Shown here in pieces: positions 35,423 through 44,124 of a stretch of 64,000 nt of DNA. Source of the stretch: Planctomycetota bacterium (GTDB lineage Bacteria > Planctomycetota > Phycisphaerae > Phycisphaerales > UBA1924); contig JACTNA010000032.1 of assembly GCA_014584315.1 (NCBI GenBank), forward strand, positions 81,984 to 145,983, read 5' to 3'. The notes under the pieces are model-generated. The model was not told where the DNA came from. It saw nothing but the letters and a program-made list of their open reading frames with translations, and did no database searches. Position 1 is the stretch's first letter; each line of letters begins with the position of its first letter. The translations under genes were made by a program, and so were the position numbers.

Positions 35423-35991
35423 ACCCGCGCGATACCGAACGCAGAACGCTCAGCGAGGACGCCCGCTACGAGCTCGCGGGCGCGGCCGCCGCCGCCGAGC
35501 GACGCAACCGGCCCACCGCCCTCCTCGTCGCCTCGCTCCTCGTCCTGGCGATCGGTGCGGGCGCGCTCGTTTCCAGCCTGAGCGCCCGCGCATCCGCTGG
35601 GCGTGCCATGCGCCTGGAGCAGTCCCGCGAGGAGCAGGTCGTCCGCCTCGCCGCACAGTTCGAAGCCATCGAACGCCAACGCCAGGACTCAGGGACCGAC
35701 ACCTTCGCCCCGATCCCGGACCTCCTCAGCCGCATCGAGACCGCCGCACGCGACGCTGGCCTCTCCGACCGCCCGCCCATCCCCGGCCAACGCAGCGAAC
35801 GGAGCGAGGACCTCACCCGTCGCGACTACACCTACACCATGCGCGACGCGAGCCTCGACCGACTCCTCAAGTGGGTGGAACTCTCGACCCAGACCGTCCC
35901 CGGCCTTCAGGTCTCCGCCATCGAACTCCGACCCGAGCAGCGGACCTGGCAGGTGACCGTGACCTTCTCCAGATGGGAGCGACAAGGGTGA
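35419..35991 (+). CDS. GspM/PilO-like type II secretion protein
   Basis: A 190-residue protein with one membrane helix (about 33-52), a coiled coil, then a small ferredoxin-like domain ending in beta strands (LQVSAIELRPEQRTWQVTVTF). This is the size and layout of GspM or PilO, the partner of the protein encoded just before it. ATG 35419 overlaps the previous stop, and its stop overlaps the next GTG. Confidence 0.65.
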   Translation: MNPRDTERRTLSEDARYELAGAAAAAERRNRPTALLVASLLVLAIGAGALVSSLSARASAGRAMRLEQSREEQVVRLAAQFEAIERQRQDSGTDTFAPIPDLLSRIETAARDAGLSDRPPIPGQRSERSEDLTRRDYTYTMRDASLDRLLKWVELSTQTVPGLQVSAIELRPEQRTWQVTVTFSRWERQG

Positions 35992-36614
35992 ACCGATCGA
36001 CGAGACTGGCTCTGGTCCTGACCTGCGCATCAGCGGCCGCGCTCCCCGCGTGCACCGGCGGCGGCTCGCGCACGAAGCAGCGCGCCGACGACCCGTACGC
36101 CCAACTCGACGAACGCGCCCGTCGCGGCCGCGAACTCTTCGCCCAGGCCGAGGCCGCCCAGAACCGCGGCGACGCCGACCGCGCCATCGCCCTGTACCGC
36201 GACGCCGTCCGCAATGCGCCCGACCTCGCCGAAGCCTGGAACAACCTCGGCATCCTGCTGATGGATCGCATGGACTACGCCGGCGCGGCCGAGGCCTTCC
36301 GCGTCGCCATGGACCTGCGCCCGACCGACCCCCGCCCCGCCGAGAACCTCGGCCTCGCCTACCTCGAGGCCGGCTGGGGCGTCGAGGCGCTCCGCTACTA
36401 CGAGATGGCGCTCGAGCGCGATCCCAACCGGCGCGAGTCGCTGCGCGGCGCGATCAAGGCCACGCACCTGCTCAACCTCGCCGACCAGAAGGCCCTCGAC
36501 CGCGTCCGACGCGCGCTGCTCATCGAAAACGACCCCGACTGGCGCATGATCGCCGAACGCGAACGAGTCCGCATCGAGCACCGCCTCGAGAGCGAGCGAA
36601 GCCTCGCACGCTGA
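35988..36614 (+). CDS. TPR-repeat lipoprotein
   Basis: A 208-residue lipoprotein: lipobox LPAC (Cys22) after a short signal peptide, then TPR repeats. Examples are AEAAQNRGDADRAIALYRDA, AWNNLGILLMDRMDYAGAAEAF and AENLGLAYLEAGWGVEAL. A TPR lipoprotein at the end of a secretion operon may act as a pilotin or scaffold for the secretin (compare PilF/PilW), though no secretin gene is present here. The GTG start overlaps the preceding stop by 4 nt, so it belongs to the operon. Confidence 0.85.
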   Translation: MNRSTRLALVLTCASAAALPACTGGGSRTKQRADDPYAQLDERARRGRELFAQAEAAQNRGDADRAIALYRDAVRNAPDLAEAWNNLGILLMDRMDYAGAAEAFRVAMDLRPTDPRPAENLGLAYLEAGWGVEALRYYEMALERDPNRRESLRGAIKATHLLNLADQKALDRVRRALLIENDPDWRMIAERERVRIEHRLESERSLAR

Positions 36615-36620
36615 GCCGTA

Positions 36621-36648
36621 CTCACGCGGAGGCGCAGAGCACGCGGAG
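36621..36648 (+). repeat. Dispersed GCGGAGGCGC repeat, left arm
   Basis: Sequence beginning CTCACGCGGAGGCGC. It matches the reverse complement of 36773-36800 at 26 of 28 positions, so the 192-nt intergenic stretch 36615-36806 is bounded by an imperfect inverted repeat. Confidence 0.8.
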
Positions 36649-36667
36649 GGAGCGATCCGGTAGCCGG

Positions 36668-36692
36668 TGGCATAGGCGTCCCGCCTGTGCCA
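36668..36692. terminator. Hairpin in the mqnC / secretion-operon intergenic region
   Basis: An 11-bp stem TGGCATAGGCG / CGCCTGTGCCA (one G-U pair as RNA) with a 3-nt loop. It could end transcription from either convergent side, but no U-tract follows; it may instead be a repetitive hairpin element. Confidence 0.4.
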
Positions 36693-36772
36693 CATCCTCC
36701 GCGCAACTCGGGGCGCAGCATCGCACTCGGGGCGGGGCCTATCAGGGCCCGTCTCCAACCCATCGTCTTCTT

Positions 36773-36800
36773 CTCTGCGTGCTCCGCGCCTCCGCGTGAG
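36773..36800 (-). repeat. Dispersed GCGGAGGCGC repeat, right arm (inverted)
   Basis: Inverted partner of 36621-36648; ends a few bases from the mqnC stop codon. Confidence 0.8.
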
Positions 36801-36806
36801 CCATGC

Positions 36807-38273
36807 TCAGGGCTTCGCGCTCACCGTCAACGCGGCGTCGGCGTTCGCCGTCGGCTTGCGCTCCACGTGCAGCCGCTTGGTCCGGTGCCGCGACCAGTCG
36901 GTCACGCGCAGGTCCGGGCTGTCCGGCCCGTCGTGCACGCGCAGCACGTCGTACACGTTGTCCCGCTGCGCCGGCACGAAGCCCGCCCCGCGGATGAGCC
37001 GGCACAGCAGCGCTTCGTCCAGGCAGTACGTCGTCCCCGCGGCGGAGACCACGTTCTCCTCCATCATCACGCTGCCCATGTCGTTCGCGCCGTAGAGCAG
37101 GGCGACCTGCCCCACGTGCGGCCCCATCGTCACCCACGACGCGCCGATGGAGTAGATGTTGTCGAGGAAGAGCCGGCTGAGCGCCTGCGTCCGCAGGTAG
37201 TCCGTCGAGCCGCTCATGCGCACGCGCCGCCCGAACTCGGCGTGCGCCTTCGGGTCGCCTGTCCCGTCCAGCCGCGCCACCGCATCGCCCGGGAACTCGC
37301 CCGAGTCCTCCGCCCGGCTCAGCCAGTCCTTCACACGCCCCAGCGGCGTGTTCTCGCGCTGAAACGGCCACGAGATGAACGAGACGTAGTGCCCGAACGG
37401 GACCGAGGGGTCGAGGGACCGAGGGTTCGAGGCGGTCGGGCCGCGGGCCTTGATCCCTTGATCCCCTGGTCCCTCGCTCCCTTCGAGCAACGCTCGGTCC
37501 TGCCATTCGCGCACCAGGCGCATGTGGTGGACGCGGTCCGCGTACCCCTCGATGTGCCCGAACATCATCGTCGCGCTCGTGAACATGCCGAGCGTGTGCG
37601 CGACGTACATCGTGGTCAGCCACGCCTCCGCGTCGCACTTGCCCAGTCCGATCTTGCGGCGCACGGCCGGGGCGAAGATCTCGCCGCCCCCGCCGGGGAT
37701 CGAGTCCAGCCCCGCGTCGCGCAGCCGCACCATCACCCACCGCAGTTTGTCCTCCAACGTCGAGCCGGGCGGGTCGAAGAAGTGCACGAACTCGATGAAC
37801 TCGGGCGGGCTGAAGGCGTGCACGTGAACGCCCGGGAAGCGGTCCTTGATCGAGCGCAGCAGCCGAACGTACCACTCCAGCGGCAACGCGGGGTTCATCC
37901 CCCCCTGCATCAGCACCTGCGTCCCGCCGATGGCGACCAGTTCGCCGATCTTCTCCAGGACCTGCGAGGGCTCCAGCGTGTACGCGTCGTCCTCGTCGCC
38001 GTCGCGCCGGAACGCGCAGAAGGTGCACCGCGCGTTGCACACGTTCGTGTAGTTCACGTTCCGGTCGATCACGTACGTCCGGATCGCGCCGCCGTGCACG
38101 GCCCGGCACCGCGCGTCCGCCCAGCGGCCCAGCGCGGTCAGCGGCATCGTGCGGAACAGGTCGAACGCCTGCTCGGGCGTCAGCCGGGCCTCCCCCCGCA
38201 CCACGGCCGCCAGCAACCCCGGATCGGCGGCGGGCAGGTGCGGATGCTCGATCGGCGGGGCGTAGAGGGGCAT
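36807..38273 (-). CDS. mqnC: Cyclic dehypoxanthinyl futalosine synthase (radical SAM)
   Basis: A 488-residue radical SAM enzyme of the futalosine menaquinone pathway. The cluster-binding motif is CNARCTFC (about residues 80-87) after DRNVNYTN. MqnC-type features are LMQGGMNPALPLEWY, HAFSPPE, DSIPGGGGEIF and, near the end, ASWVTMGPHVGQVALLYGAND. MqnE has different versions of these. Longer than the usual 360-400 residues because of an N-terminal extension and a low-complexity insert at about residues 262-292, just before the conserved FISWPFQ block. ATG 38273. No other mqn gene is adjacent. Confidence 0.92.
   Translation of the reverse strand: MPLYAPPIEHPHLPAADPGLLAAVVRGEARLTPEQAFDLFRTMPLTALGRWADARCRAVHGGAIRTYVIDRNVNYTNVCNARCTFCAFRRDGDEDDAYTLEPSQVLEKIGELVAIGGTQVLMQGGMNPALPLEWYVRLLRSIKDRFPGVHVHAFSPPEFIEFVHFFDPPGSTLEDKLRWVMVRLRDAGLDSIPGGGGEIFAPAVRRKIGLGKCDAEAWLTTMYVAHTLGMFTSATMMFGHIEGYADRVHHMRLVREWQDRALLEGSEGPGDQGIKARGPTASNPRSLDPSVPFGHYVSFISWPFQRENTPLGRVKDWLSRAEDSGEFPGDAVARLDGTGDPKAHAEFGRRVRMSGSTDYLRTQALSRLFLDNIYSIGASWVTMGPHVGQVALLYGANDMGSVMMEENVVSAAGTTYCLDEALLCRLIRGAGFVPAQRDNVYDVLRVHDGPDSPDLRVTDWSRHRTKRLHVERKPTANADAALTVSAKP
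37399..37486. repeat. Low-complexity insert inside mqnC
   Basis: In-frame stretch with two GGGACCGAGGG units (37399-37410, 37415-37425), two CTTGATCC units (37449-37464) and a partly inverted TGGTCCCTCGCTCCC. It reads as about 30 Gly/Pro/Ser-rich residues with no match to the MqnC core. Confidence 0.7.
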
Positions 38274-38390
38274 GGCGTCTCCGAACCGGCCGCTCTTTCA
38301 GCGGCGCCTGAAATCACCGAAAGCATACCACGCCGGATCCGACCACGCAGCCCCGGGGGTCGCCTCGCGCCCGAGCCGTCGACCTTCCCA

Positions 38391-39851
38391 TCAAAGCAGC
38401 GGGCTGAGCAGGCGCGCGGTGTTGTCCACCGCGCGTTTCCAGACCGGGCGACCCGCCCAGGAGAGCCGCGAGATCATCTCGCACTCTTCCATGTACTCGC
38501 GCTGCAGCCAGCGCACCACGCTCGCGAAGTCGTCGTCGTAGATCAGGAGCGTCGACTCGAAGTTCAGCCAGAACGAGCGCATGTCGAAGTTCACCGACCC
38601 GATCATCGCCACGCGCCTGTCCACCGTCAGAATCTTCGAGTGCAGCAGCCCGCGCCCGTGCAGCGCGATGCGGACCCCCGCGTCGAGCAGGTCCTGGTAG
38701 TGCGAGCGCGCCGCCATCGAGACGACCGGCGTGTCGGTCGCCCGCGGCACGATGAGCGTGACCTCGACGCCGCGCACCGCCGCCGCGGACATCGCGTTGC
38801 GGACCGCCTCATCGGGCACGAAGTAGGGCGTCGTCAGGATCAACTCCTCCCGTGCCGCGTAAATGGCCGTCAGCAGCAGGTTGTGGATCGAGTCCGGCGC
38901 AATGCCCGGCCCGGAGGGGGCGGCCTGGACGACGGACCCCGGCGCGATCAATCCGAAATCCGGCATGTACCTCCCGATGTCGTCGATGCGTCGTGGAGAC
39001 TCGACCTGCCAGTCGTGCAGGAAGGTCACGCCGAGCGCCTGCGCCCCCGGCCCCTCGACGCGCACGGAAGCGTCGATCCACGGCCCGAGGCGGGGGCGGC
39101 GCGGGTTGCGGAAGGTGTCGTCCGTGAGGTTGTGGCTGCCGGTGTAGGCGATCCGCCCGTCGATCTCGACGATCTTGCGGTGGTTGCGCACATCCAGCCG
39201 TTCGAAGAGGGCGCGCACGGGGTTCACCGGCAGCGCGCTCACGACCTCGACGCCCGCCGAGCGAAGCAACGCGCACCGCGTCGAGCGCAGGAACGCCTTG
39301 CTGCCCACCGCGTCGAGCAGCATCCGGCACTCGACCCCTCGGCGCGCGGCGCGCTCGACGGCGTCGGCGACCTCCAACGCGCGCCCGTCCGGCTGCCAGA
39401 TGTAGAACAGCAGGTGGGCGTGGTGGGCGGCCGCGTCGAGGTCGGCGATGATCGCGTCGAGGAACGCGTCGGTGTCGTGCAGCAACGTGACGCGATTGCC
39501 GGCGAGCGGCGGCAGGCCGGTGTACGCCGTGGCCAGGCGGCGCAGCGCCTCGTCGGTGTCGCCCGGCGCGGTCCAGTCCTGCGCGCCCTCACGCCAGAAC
39601 CGGGCGGCCCGCTCCTCGATGTCGCGCCCGGCGTCGAGGTAACGCCTCGCGCGCTTCGCGCTCACACGCGTCTCGCCGACGAGCAGGTACACGATCGCGC
39701 CGACCACCGGCGCGAAGAGCAGCAGCACCAGCCACGCCAGCGAGACCGGGACGGCCCGGCGGCGCATCACCACGCGGAACGCCAGCGTCAGCCGGATCGC
39801 CCAGTCCGCCGCCAGAACCGTGATGGTCAGCCACGCTTCCACCGGGCCCAT
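38391..39851 (-). CDS. cls: Cardiolipin synthase-like phospholipase D protein
   Basis: A 486-residue inner-membrane enzyme with two N-terminal helices (about 7-30 and 36-58) and two HKD phospholipase D motifs. The first is NHRKIVEIDGRIAYTGSHN near residue 220, the second LLHSKILTVDRRVAMIGSVN near residue 400. Both keep His, Lys and Asp/Glu. This is the ClsA/ClsB layout, condensing phosphatidylglycerol to cardiolipin. A GTG directly precedes ATG 39851, so the start is uncertain by one codon. Divergent from the TetR unit. Confidence 0.93.
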   Translation of the reverse strand: MGPVEAWLTITVLAADWAIRLTLAFRVVMRRRAVPVSLAWLVLLLFAPVVGAIVYLLVGETRVSAKRARRYLDAGRDIEERAARFWREGAQDWTAPGDTDEALRRLATAYTGLPPLAGNRVTLLHDTDAFLDAIIADLDAAAHHAHLLFYIWQPDGRALEVADAVERAARRGVECRMLLDAVGSKAFLRSTRCALLRSAGVEVVSALPVNPVRALFERLDVRNHRKIVEIDGRIAYTGSHNLTDDTFRNPRRPRLGPWIDASVRVEGPGAQALGVTFLHDWQVESPRRIDDIGRYMPDFGLIAPGSVVQAAPSGPGIAPDSIHNLLLTAIYAAREELILTTPYFVPDEAVRNAMSAAAVRGVEVTLIVPRATDTPVVSMAARSHYQDLLDAGVRIALHGRGLLHSKILTVDRRVAMIGSVNFDMRSFWLNFESTLLIYDDDFASVVRWLQREYMEECEMISRLSWAGRPVWKRAVDNTARLLSPLL

Positions 39852-39931
39852 CACCCCACCCTACCCGCTCGCCGACCTTTCCCGCCCCGCGCCACTCCCA
39901 GCCGCCCCGGCGGCCGGCCCTGGCCAGGCCC

Positions 39932-39960
39932 TTGACTCGAGGCTGCGGAGCGGCTTGAAT
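39932..39960 (+). promoter_or_regulatory. Promoter of the TetR/DUF1761/SRPBCC unit
   Basis: TTGACT (39932-39937), a 17-bp spacer and TTGAAT (39955-39960): a good -35, optimal spacing and a 4-of-6 -10. The palindrome 39955-39970 lies over the -10 box, which would let a bound repressor block it. Confidence 0.5.
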
Positions 39961-39970
39961 GATCGTTCAA
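39955..39970. promoter_or_regulatory. Palindromic operator, probably bound by the adjacent TetR protein
   Basis: TTGAATGATCGTTCAA is a 16-bp inverted repeat with one mismatched pair, the length and form typical of TetR operators. It covers the -10 region and predicted transcription start. Confidence 0.6.
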
Positions 39971-40608
39971 TCAGGCAGAGGAGGGCCGGATCCATCAGTC
40001 CATCCGACAGCCGAGCCCGAATCCTCGACGCCGCTCGCAAGTTGTTCTACGAGCAGGGCTACCACGCCACGGGCGTCGCGACCATCCTGCGCGAGGCGGG
40101 GGTCAACTCCGGGACCATGTACCACTTCTTCCCGTCCAAGGAGGCGCTGCTCGTCGGCGTCCTGGCCTGGTACCGAGACAACCTGTGGCCTGAGGTGCTG
40201 ACGCCGGCCGAGCACCAGGCCGCGGACCCGATCGGGCGGGTCTTCGCGCTCATGGCCCTGTACCGGCTCGGGATGGAGATGACCGGCTGCACGATGGGCT
40301 GCCCGATCGGGAACCTGGCCCTGGAACTCTCCGACAACCACCCGGCCGTCCGCGAGTTGATCGACCTGAACTTCCGGAACTGGATCGCGGGCGTGCGCGG
40401 CTGGCTCGAGTCGGCCGGGGATCGCCTGCCGCCGGGCACGGACCTCGATGCGCTCGCCGGGTTTGTCCTGACGGCGATGGAGGGGGGCATCATGCGCAGC
40501 CGCGCGGCGGGCGACCTTGCACCATTCGACGAGTCCGTTGCGCAACTCCGCGCGTACTTCGACCTGCTCGAACAGGCGGCCTCGGCCGCGAAAGGAAGCC
40601 CACGATGA
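39955..40608 (+). CDS. TetR-family transcriptional regulator
   Basis: The N-terminal helix-turn-helix is clear: SRARILDAARKLFYEQGYHATGVATILREAGVNSGTMYHFFPSKEALL (quoted in short: RILDAARKLF, then GTMYHFF). The ligand domain has CTMGCPIGNLALELSD, seen in TetR proteins that sense electrophiles or small aromatics. The start is uncertain. TTG 39955 is the only standard codon in frame before the HTH, but it sits inside the -10 box and operator. AGGAGG (39979-39984) is instead placed 9 nt before an ATC at 39994, so the natural start may be non-canonical. The next gene overlaps by 4 nt. Likely autoregulated. Confidence 0.88.
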   Translation: MNDRSIRQRRAGSISPSDSRARILDAARKLFYEQGYHATGVATILREAGVNSGTMYHFFPSKEALLVGVLAWYRDNLWPEVLTPAEHQAADPIGRVFALMALYRLGMEMTGCTMGCPIGNLALELSDNHPAVRELIDLNFRNWIAGVRGWLESAGDRLPPGTDLDALAGFVLTAMEGGIMRSRAAGDLAPFDESVAQLRAYFDLLEQAASAAKGSPR

Positions 40609-41024
40609 ACATCGACCTGGCCGGGCTGAACTGGTTCGCGGTGCTCACCGCGGCGGCCGCTTCGTTCGTGATCGGAGGCGTCTGGTACGCCGCGCTCTTC
40701 GGCAAGGCCTGGGCGCGGGCGTACGGGTACACGGAGGAGCAGCTGAAGGCGATGGGCGCGAACCCCGCCCGGACCTTCTCGCTCATGTTCGTCTGCGATG
40801 CCGTGTCGGCCGCGGTCATCGCCGCGATCGCACAGGCCTCGGGCGTCGCCGGCGCTGTCGAAGGCGTCGTCCTGGGCGTGCTGCTCTGGCTCGGGGTCGC
40901 CGCGGCGAACGGCTTGCAGGTGCAACTCGGTTCGGGCCGGCCGATCGCGGGATTCGTCATCGACACCGGCAAGCAGCTCGTCGCGCTCGCCGTCGTGGGG
41001 CTGGTCATCGGCGTCTGGAGATAG
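40605..41024 (+). CDS. DUF1761 small membrane protein
   Basis: A 139-residue protein with four hydrophobic helices, beginning LNWFAVLTAAAASFVIGGVWY. GGVWYAALFGKAW and the C-terminal GLVIG helix match the DUF1761 family, which often sits beside SRPBCC (AHSA1) or regulator genes; no activity is known. ATG 40605 overlaps the TetR stop, so it is translated with the regulator. Confidence 0.85.
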   Translation: MNIDLAGLNWFAVLTAAAASFVIGGVWYAALFGKAWARAYGYTEEQLKAMGANPARTFSLMFVCDAVSAAVIAAIAQASGVAGAVEGVVLGVLLWLGVAAANGLQVQLGSGRPIAGFVIDTGKQLVALAVVGLVIGVWR

Positions 41025-41047
41025 GGCACGTGCCCGGGAGCGGAATC

Positions 41048-42058
41048 ATGCGAGTTCAAGCGGCATTGGTCGCGGTGTTCGCCGTCGCGGCATGGGCGGG
41101 CGGGCGTGCGGAGGCGCAGGACGCGCGCGTGAAGGACTGGGTTGTCGTGGTGGACGCCCCCGTCGAGGAAGTGTGGGACGCGTTCACGACGAAAGAGGGC
41201 ATGGAGTCGTGGGCCGTGCCGCTGGTGGGCGAGTGCGACTTCCGCGTCGGCGGCGTGATGCGCACGAACTACAACCCGGACGCGGGACCGGACGATCCGG
41301 GCTGGATCACGCACCACATCCTGGCGTTCGAGCCGCGGCGGATGTACGCGGGGCGGTTCGACGCCCCGCCGAACACGCCGATGGTGAAGATCGCCGAGCA
41401 GGTGTGGAGCGTCACGACGTTCGAGCCTGTCGGCGAATCGCGCACGCGAGTGCGGCTGGCGATGTGCGGCTGGGGCGAGGGACCGGAGTGGCAGGCCGCC
41501 GAGGAGTTCTTCGAGCGAGGCAACCAGTGGACCTTTGACCGGCTGCGGGCGCGATTCCCCGCCCCGGAGCGGGCGCCCGCGGCCCGCGTCATGGAGGAAC
41601 TGCATCGCTTCGCGGAGGGGGAGTGGATTCTCGAGAATCGGCGCGCGGACGGCGGCGTCTTCCGCGTGCGCAACCTGATGACGAAGGGGCCGGGCGGGCA
41701 GGGCCTGGTGGCGCGCGGCTGGCTGGGCGACGAGAACGGCATGTTCGAGCACGCCGCGATGCTCGTGCACGTCGAACCGGGGACCGACGAGGTGCGGTTC
41801 GAGGGCATCTACGAGAACGCCGCGGTCGCTCGCGGGACGGTGACGCTCGATGCCGCGGGCGCCCTGGTGTGGGAGTGGACGCACCTCGACCCGTCGGGAG
41901 CGGCGACACCGTTCCACATCACCATGCGCTTCCTCGACGACGACCGCTACACGCAGACCATGCGGCGCCGGCTGCCCGACGGGACGTGGGCGACCTTCAT
42001 GGAGGGAGAGTTCCGCCGCGTCGGCACCGCGCCGGAGGAGTTCCTGAGGATCAGGTAG
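41048..42058 (+). CDS. Exported SRPBCC (AHSA1-like) protein with a second beta domain
   Basis: A 336-residue protein with a signal peptide (1-25, ending AEAQ). Residues 30-175 are an SRPBCC/AHSA1 domain: VVVDAPVEEVWDAFTTKEGMESW, with G-rich strands and a C-terminal long helix (quoted core VWDAFTT). Residues 190-336 are a separate beta-rich domain (GEWILENRRADGG ... EGIYENAAVARG) like DUF1579 proteins. AHSA1 domains bind small hydrophobic ligands. Export is unusual for this fold. It is 23 nt after the DUF1761 gene and probably the third gene of that unit; it ends in TAG. Confidence 0.82.
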   Translation: MRVQAALVAVFAVAAWAGGRAEAQDARVKDWVVVVDAPVEEVWDAFTTKEGMESWAVPLVGECDFRVGGVMRTNYNPDAGPDDPGWITHHILAFEPRRMYAGRFDAPPNTPMVKIAEQVWSVTTFEPVGESRTRVRLAMCGWGEGPEWQAAEEFFERGNQWTFDRLRARFPAPERAPAARVMEELHRFAEGEWILENRRADGGVFRVRNLMTKGPGGQGLVARGWLGDENGMFEHAAMLVHVEPGTDEVRFEGIYENAAVARGTVTLDAAGALVWEWTHLDPSGAATPFHITMRFLDDDRYTQTMRRRLPDGTWATFMEGEFRRVGTAPEEFLRIR

Positions 42059-42277
42059 GGACCCCCCGCACGCCGCCGTCCGAGTCGATCCGTCGCGGCG
42101 CGGATCGAGTCGAAGTCGAGCGGCCGCCCCAGGTGGCTCAGTCGTGGGGCGGGGGTTGGGAAACCGGGGGGGTGGCGTCCTATTGTGCTGGCCCCCGGCC
42201 GACCGGGCCGGGGTTCGACCTGCAACCTGCGCGGCCGCCTGGTGTCCGGGCGGTCGGTGCCATCCGAGAGGGCAGCC

Positions 42278-43828
42278 GTGAAGATCAAGACGAACGAGAT
42301 CGCCAGCGTCATCAAGCGCGAAATCGAGCAGTTCCACGCCGAGTTGGAGGTGTCCGAGGTCGGGCGGGTCGTCGAAGTGGGCGACGGGATCGCCCGCGTC
42401 TACGGCCTGGCGAAGGCGATGGCCGGCGAACTGGTCGAGTTCCAGACCGACGATGGCGCGGTCATGGGCCAGGTGATGAACCTCGAAGAGGACACCGTCG
42501 GCTGCGTCATCTACGGGGACTACCTGTCGGTGAAGGAGGGCGACCTGGTCAAGAGCACCGGGCGCCTGCTGGAGGTGCCGGTCGGCGAGACGCTGCTGGG
42601 GCGCGTGGTGAACCCGCTGGGCCAGCCGCTGGACGACGGCCCGCCGCTCGAGCCCGCCGAGTTCCGCAAGATCGACATCATCGCGCCCGGCATCGCGGAG
42701 CGTCAGCCGGTGACTGAGCCGCTGCAGACGGGCGTGAAGGCGATCGACGCGATGATCCCGATCGGGCGCGGGCAGCGTGAGTTGATCATCGGCGACCGCA
42801 AGACGGGCAAGACCGCGGTCGCGGTGGACACGATCATCAACCAGAAGCAGTACTGGGGCACGCCGGAGGCCGTGGTGTGCATCTACGTGGCGGTGGGCCA
42901 GAAGGAGTCCACCGTCGCCGGCGTCGTCGAGACGCTGAAGAAGAATGGCGCGATGGACTACACGATCGTGGTGAACGCCGCGGCGTCCGACCCCGCGCCG
43001 ATGCAGTACATCGCGCCGTACGCCGGGTGCGCGATGGGCGAGTACTTCATGTGGCAGGGGAAGCAGGGCAAGACGCCGAAGCACGCCCTGTGCATCTACG
43101 ACGACCTGAGCAAGCAGGCGGTGGCGTACCGGCAGCTGTCGCTGCTGCTGCGCCGCCCGCCGGGGCGCGAGGCGTACCCCGGCGACGTGTTCTACCTGCA
43201 CAGCCGCCTGCTGGAGCGCGCGACGAAACTGAGCGACGACAACGGGGGCGGGTCGCTCACCGCCCTGCCGGTGATCGAGACGCAGGAGGGCGACGTGTCG
43301 GCGTACATCCCGACGAACGTCATCTCGATTACCGACGGGCAGATCTACCTGGAGCCGGAGTTGTTCTTCGCGGGCGTGCGCCCCGCCATCAACGTGGGCA
43401 TCTCCGTCAGCCGCGTGGGCGGGAACGCGCAGGTCAAGGCGATGAAGCAGATCGCCGGATCGCTCCGCCTGGACCTGGCGGCGTTCCGCGAACTGGAGGC
43501 GTTCGCCCAACTCGGGACGGAACTGGACAAGGCCACGCAGCGGCAGCTGGACCGCGGGGCGCGCATGGTGGAACTGCTCAAGCAGCCGCAGTACGTGCCG
43601 TACCAGGTGACGGACCAGATCGTCTCGATCTACGCGGGAACGAAGGGGCACCTCGACGACGTGCCGCTGAACAGGGTGGCGGAGTTCGAGAAGGGGATGC
43701 TCAACTACTTCCACGGGCCGGGAAAGGCGGTCTGGGACGAACTCAACCAGAAGCGAGCCCTGAACGCCGATCTGGAGAAGAAGATTCAGGACACGCTGGC
43801 GGCGTTCAAGAGCACGTGGAAGGGCTGA
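42278..43828 (+). CDS. atpA: F1 ATP synthase subunit alpha, in isolation
   Basis: A 516-residue alpha subunit, full length. The beta-barrel N-domain ([17 protein letters not shown]) is followed by Walker A GDRKTGKT at residues 172-179, with Lys where most homologues have Gln. The conserved [14 protein letters not shown] and [21 protein letters not shown] follow, then the C-terminal helical domain. GTG 42278 has GAGAGGG upstream. No other atp gene lies within the window on either side: upstream is an SRPBCC gene, downstream a tail-fibre-like gene. A TATTGT box at 42181 might be its -10. Confidence 0.95.
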   Translation: MKIKTNEIASVIKREIEQFHAELEVSEVGRVVEVGDGIARVYGLAKAMAGELVEFQTDDGAVMGQVMNLEEDTVGCVIYGDYLSVKEGDLVKSTGRLLEVPVGETLLGRVVNPLGQPLDDGPPLEPAEFRKIDIIAPGIAERQPVTEPLQTGVKAIDAMIPIGRGQRELIIGDRKTGKTAVAVDTIINQKQYWGTPEAVVCIYVAVGQKESTVAGVVETLKKNGAMDYTIVVNAAASDPAPMQYIAPYAGCAMGEYFMWQGKQGKTPKHALCIYDDLSKQAVAYRQLSLLLRRPPGREAYPGDVFYLHSRLLERATKLSDDNGGGSLTALPVIETQEGDVSAYIPTNVISITDGQIYLEPELFFAGVRPAINVGISVSRVGGNAQVKAMKQIAGSLRLDLAAFRELEAFAQLGTELDKATQRQLDRGARMVELLKQPQYVPYQVTDQIVSIYAGTKGHLDDVPLNRVAEFEKGMLNYFHGPGKAVWDELNQKRALNADLEKKIQDTLAAFKSTWKG

Positions 43829-44124
43829 TCGCCAGGGCGCGGCATCCTGCGTTGACGACCTAACCGCATTCGGCTCGCGGCCTCTGTGGTCGGGGCGGGG
43901 GTTGACGGTGCGCCCGGACCGCGGGGCGGTGGCGTCCGCGCGGGGCAACGTGGGTAAATGGTGGAGTCCAGAACGGCCCCCGACGCCATCGGAGCGGCGG
44001 GCCGGTCGGCGTGCCGAGGAAACCTCTTGGACGGGCGAGACGTCGGAGGTAGGCTGAGTCGAGTGCGGCGAGGCCCGTTCGTTCGAATGCGACCCTCGCG
44101 GCACGCAACACGAGGAGGCTCGCG
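43829..44124. other. Intergenic stretch with promoter near its end
   Basis: No coding sequence seen in these 296 bases. The last part holds the promoter described at 44027-44055. Confidence 0.5.
44027..44055 (+). promoter_or_regulatory. Promoter of the tail-fibre-like gene
   Basis: TTGGAC (44027-44032), 17 bp, TAGGCT (44050-44055). Same style as the boxes at 46493, 48077 and 57067. Confidence 0.45.
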
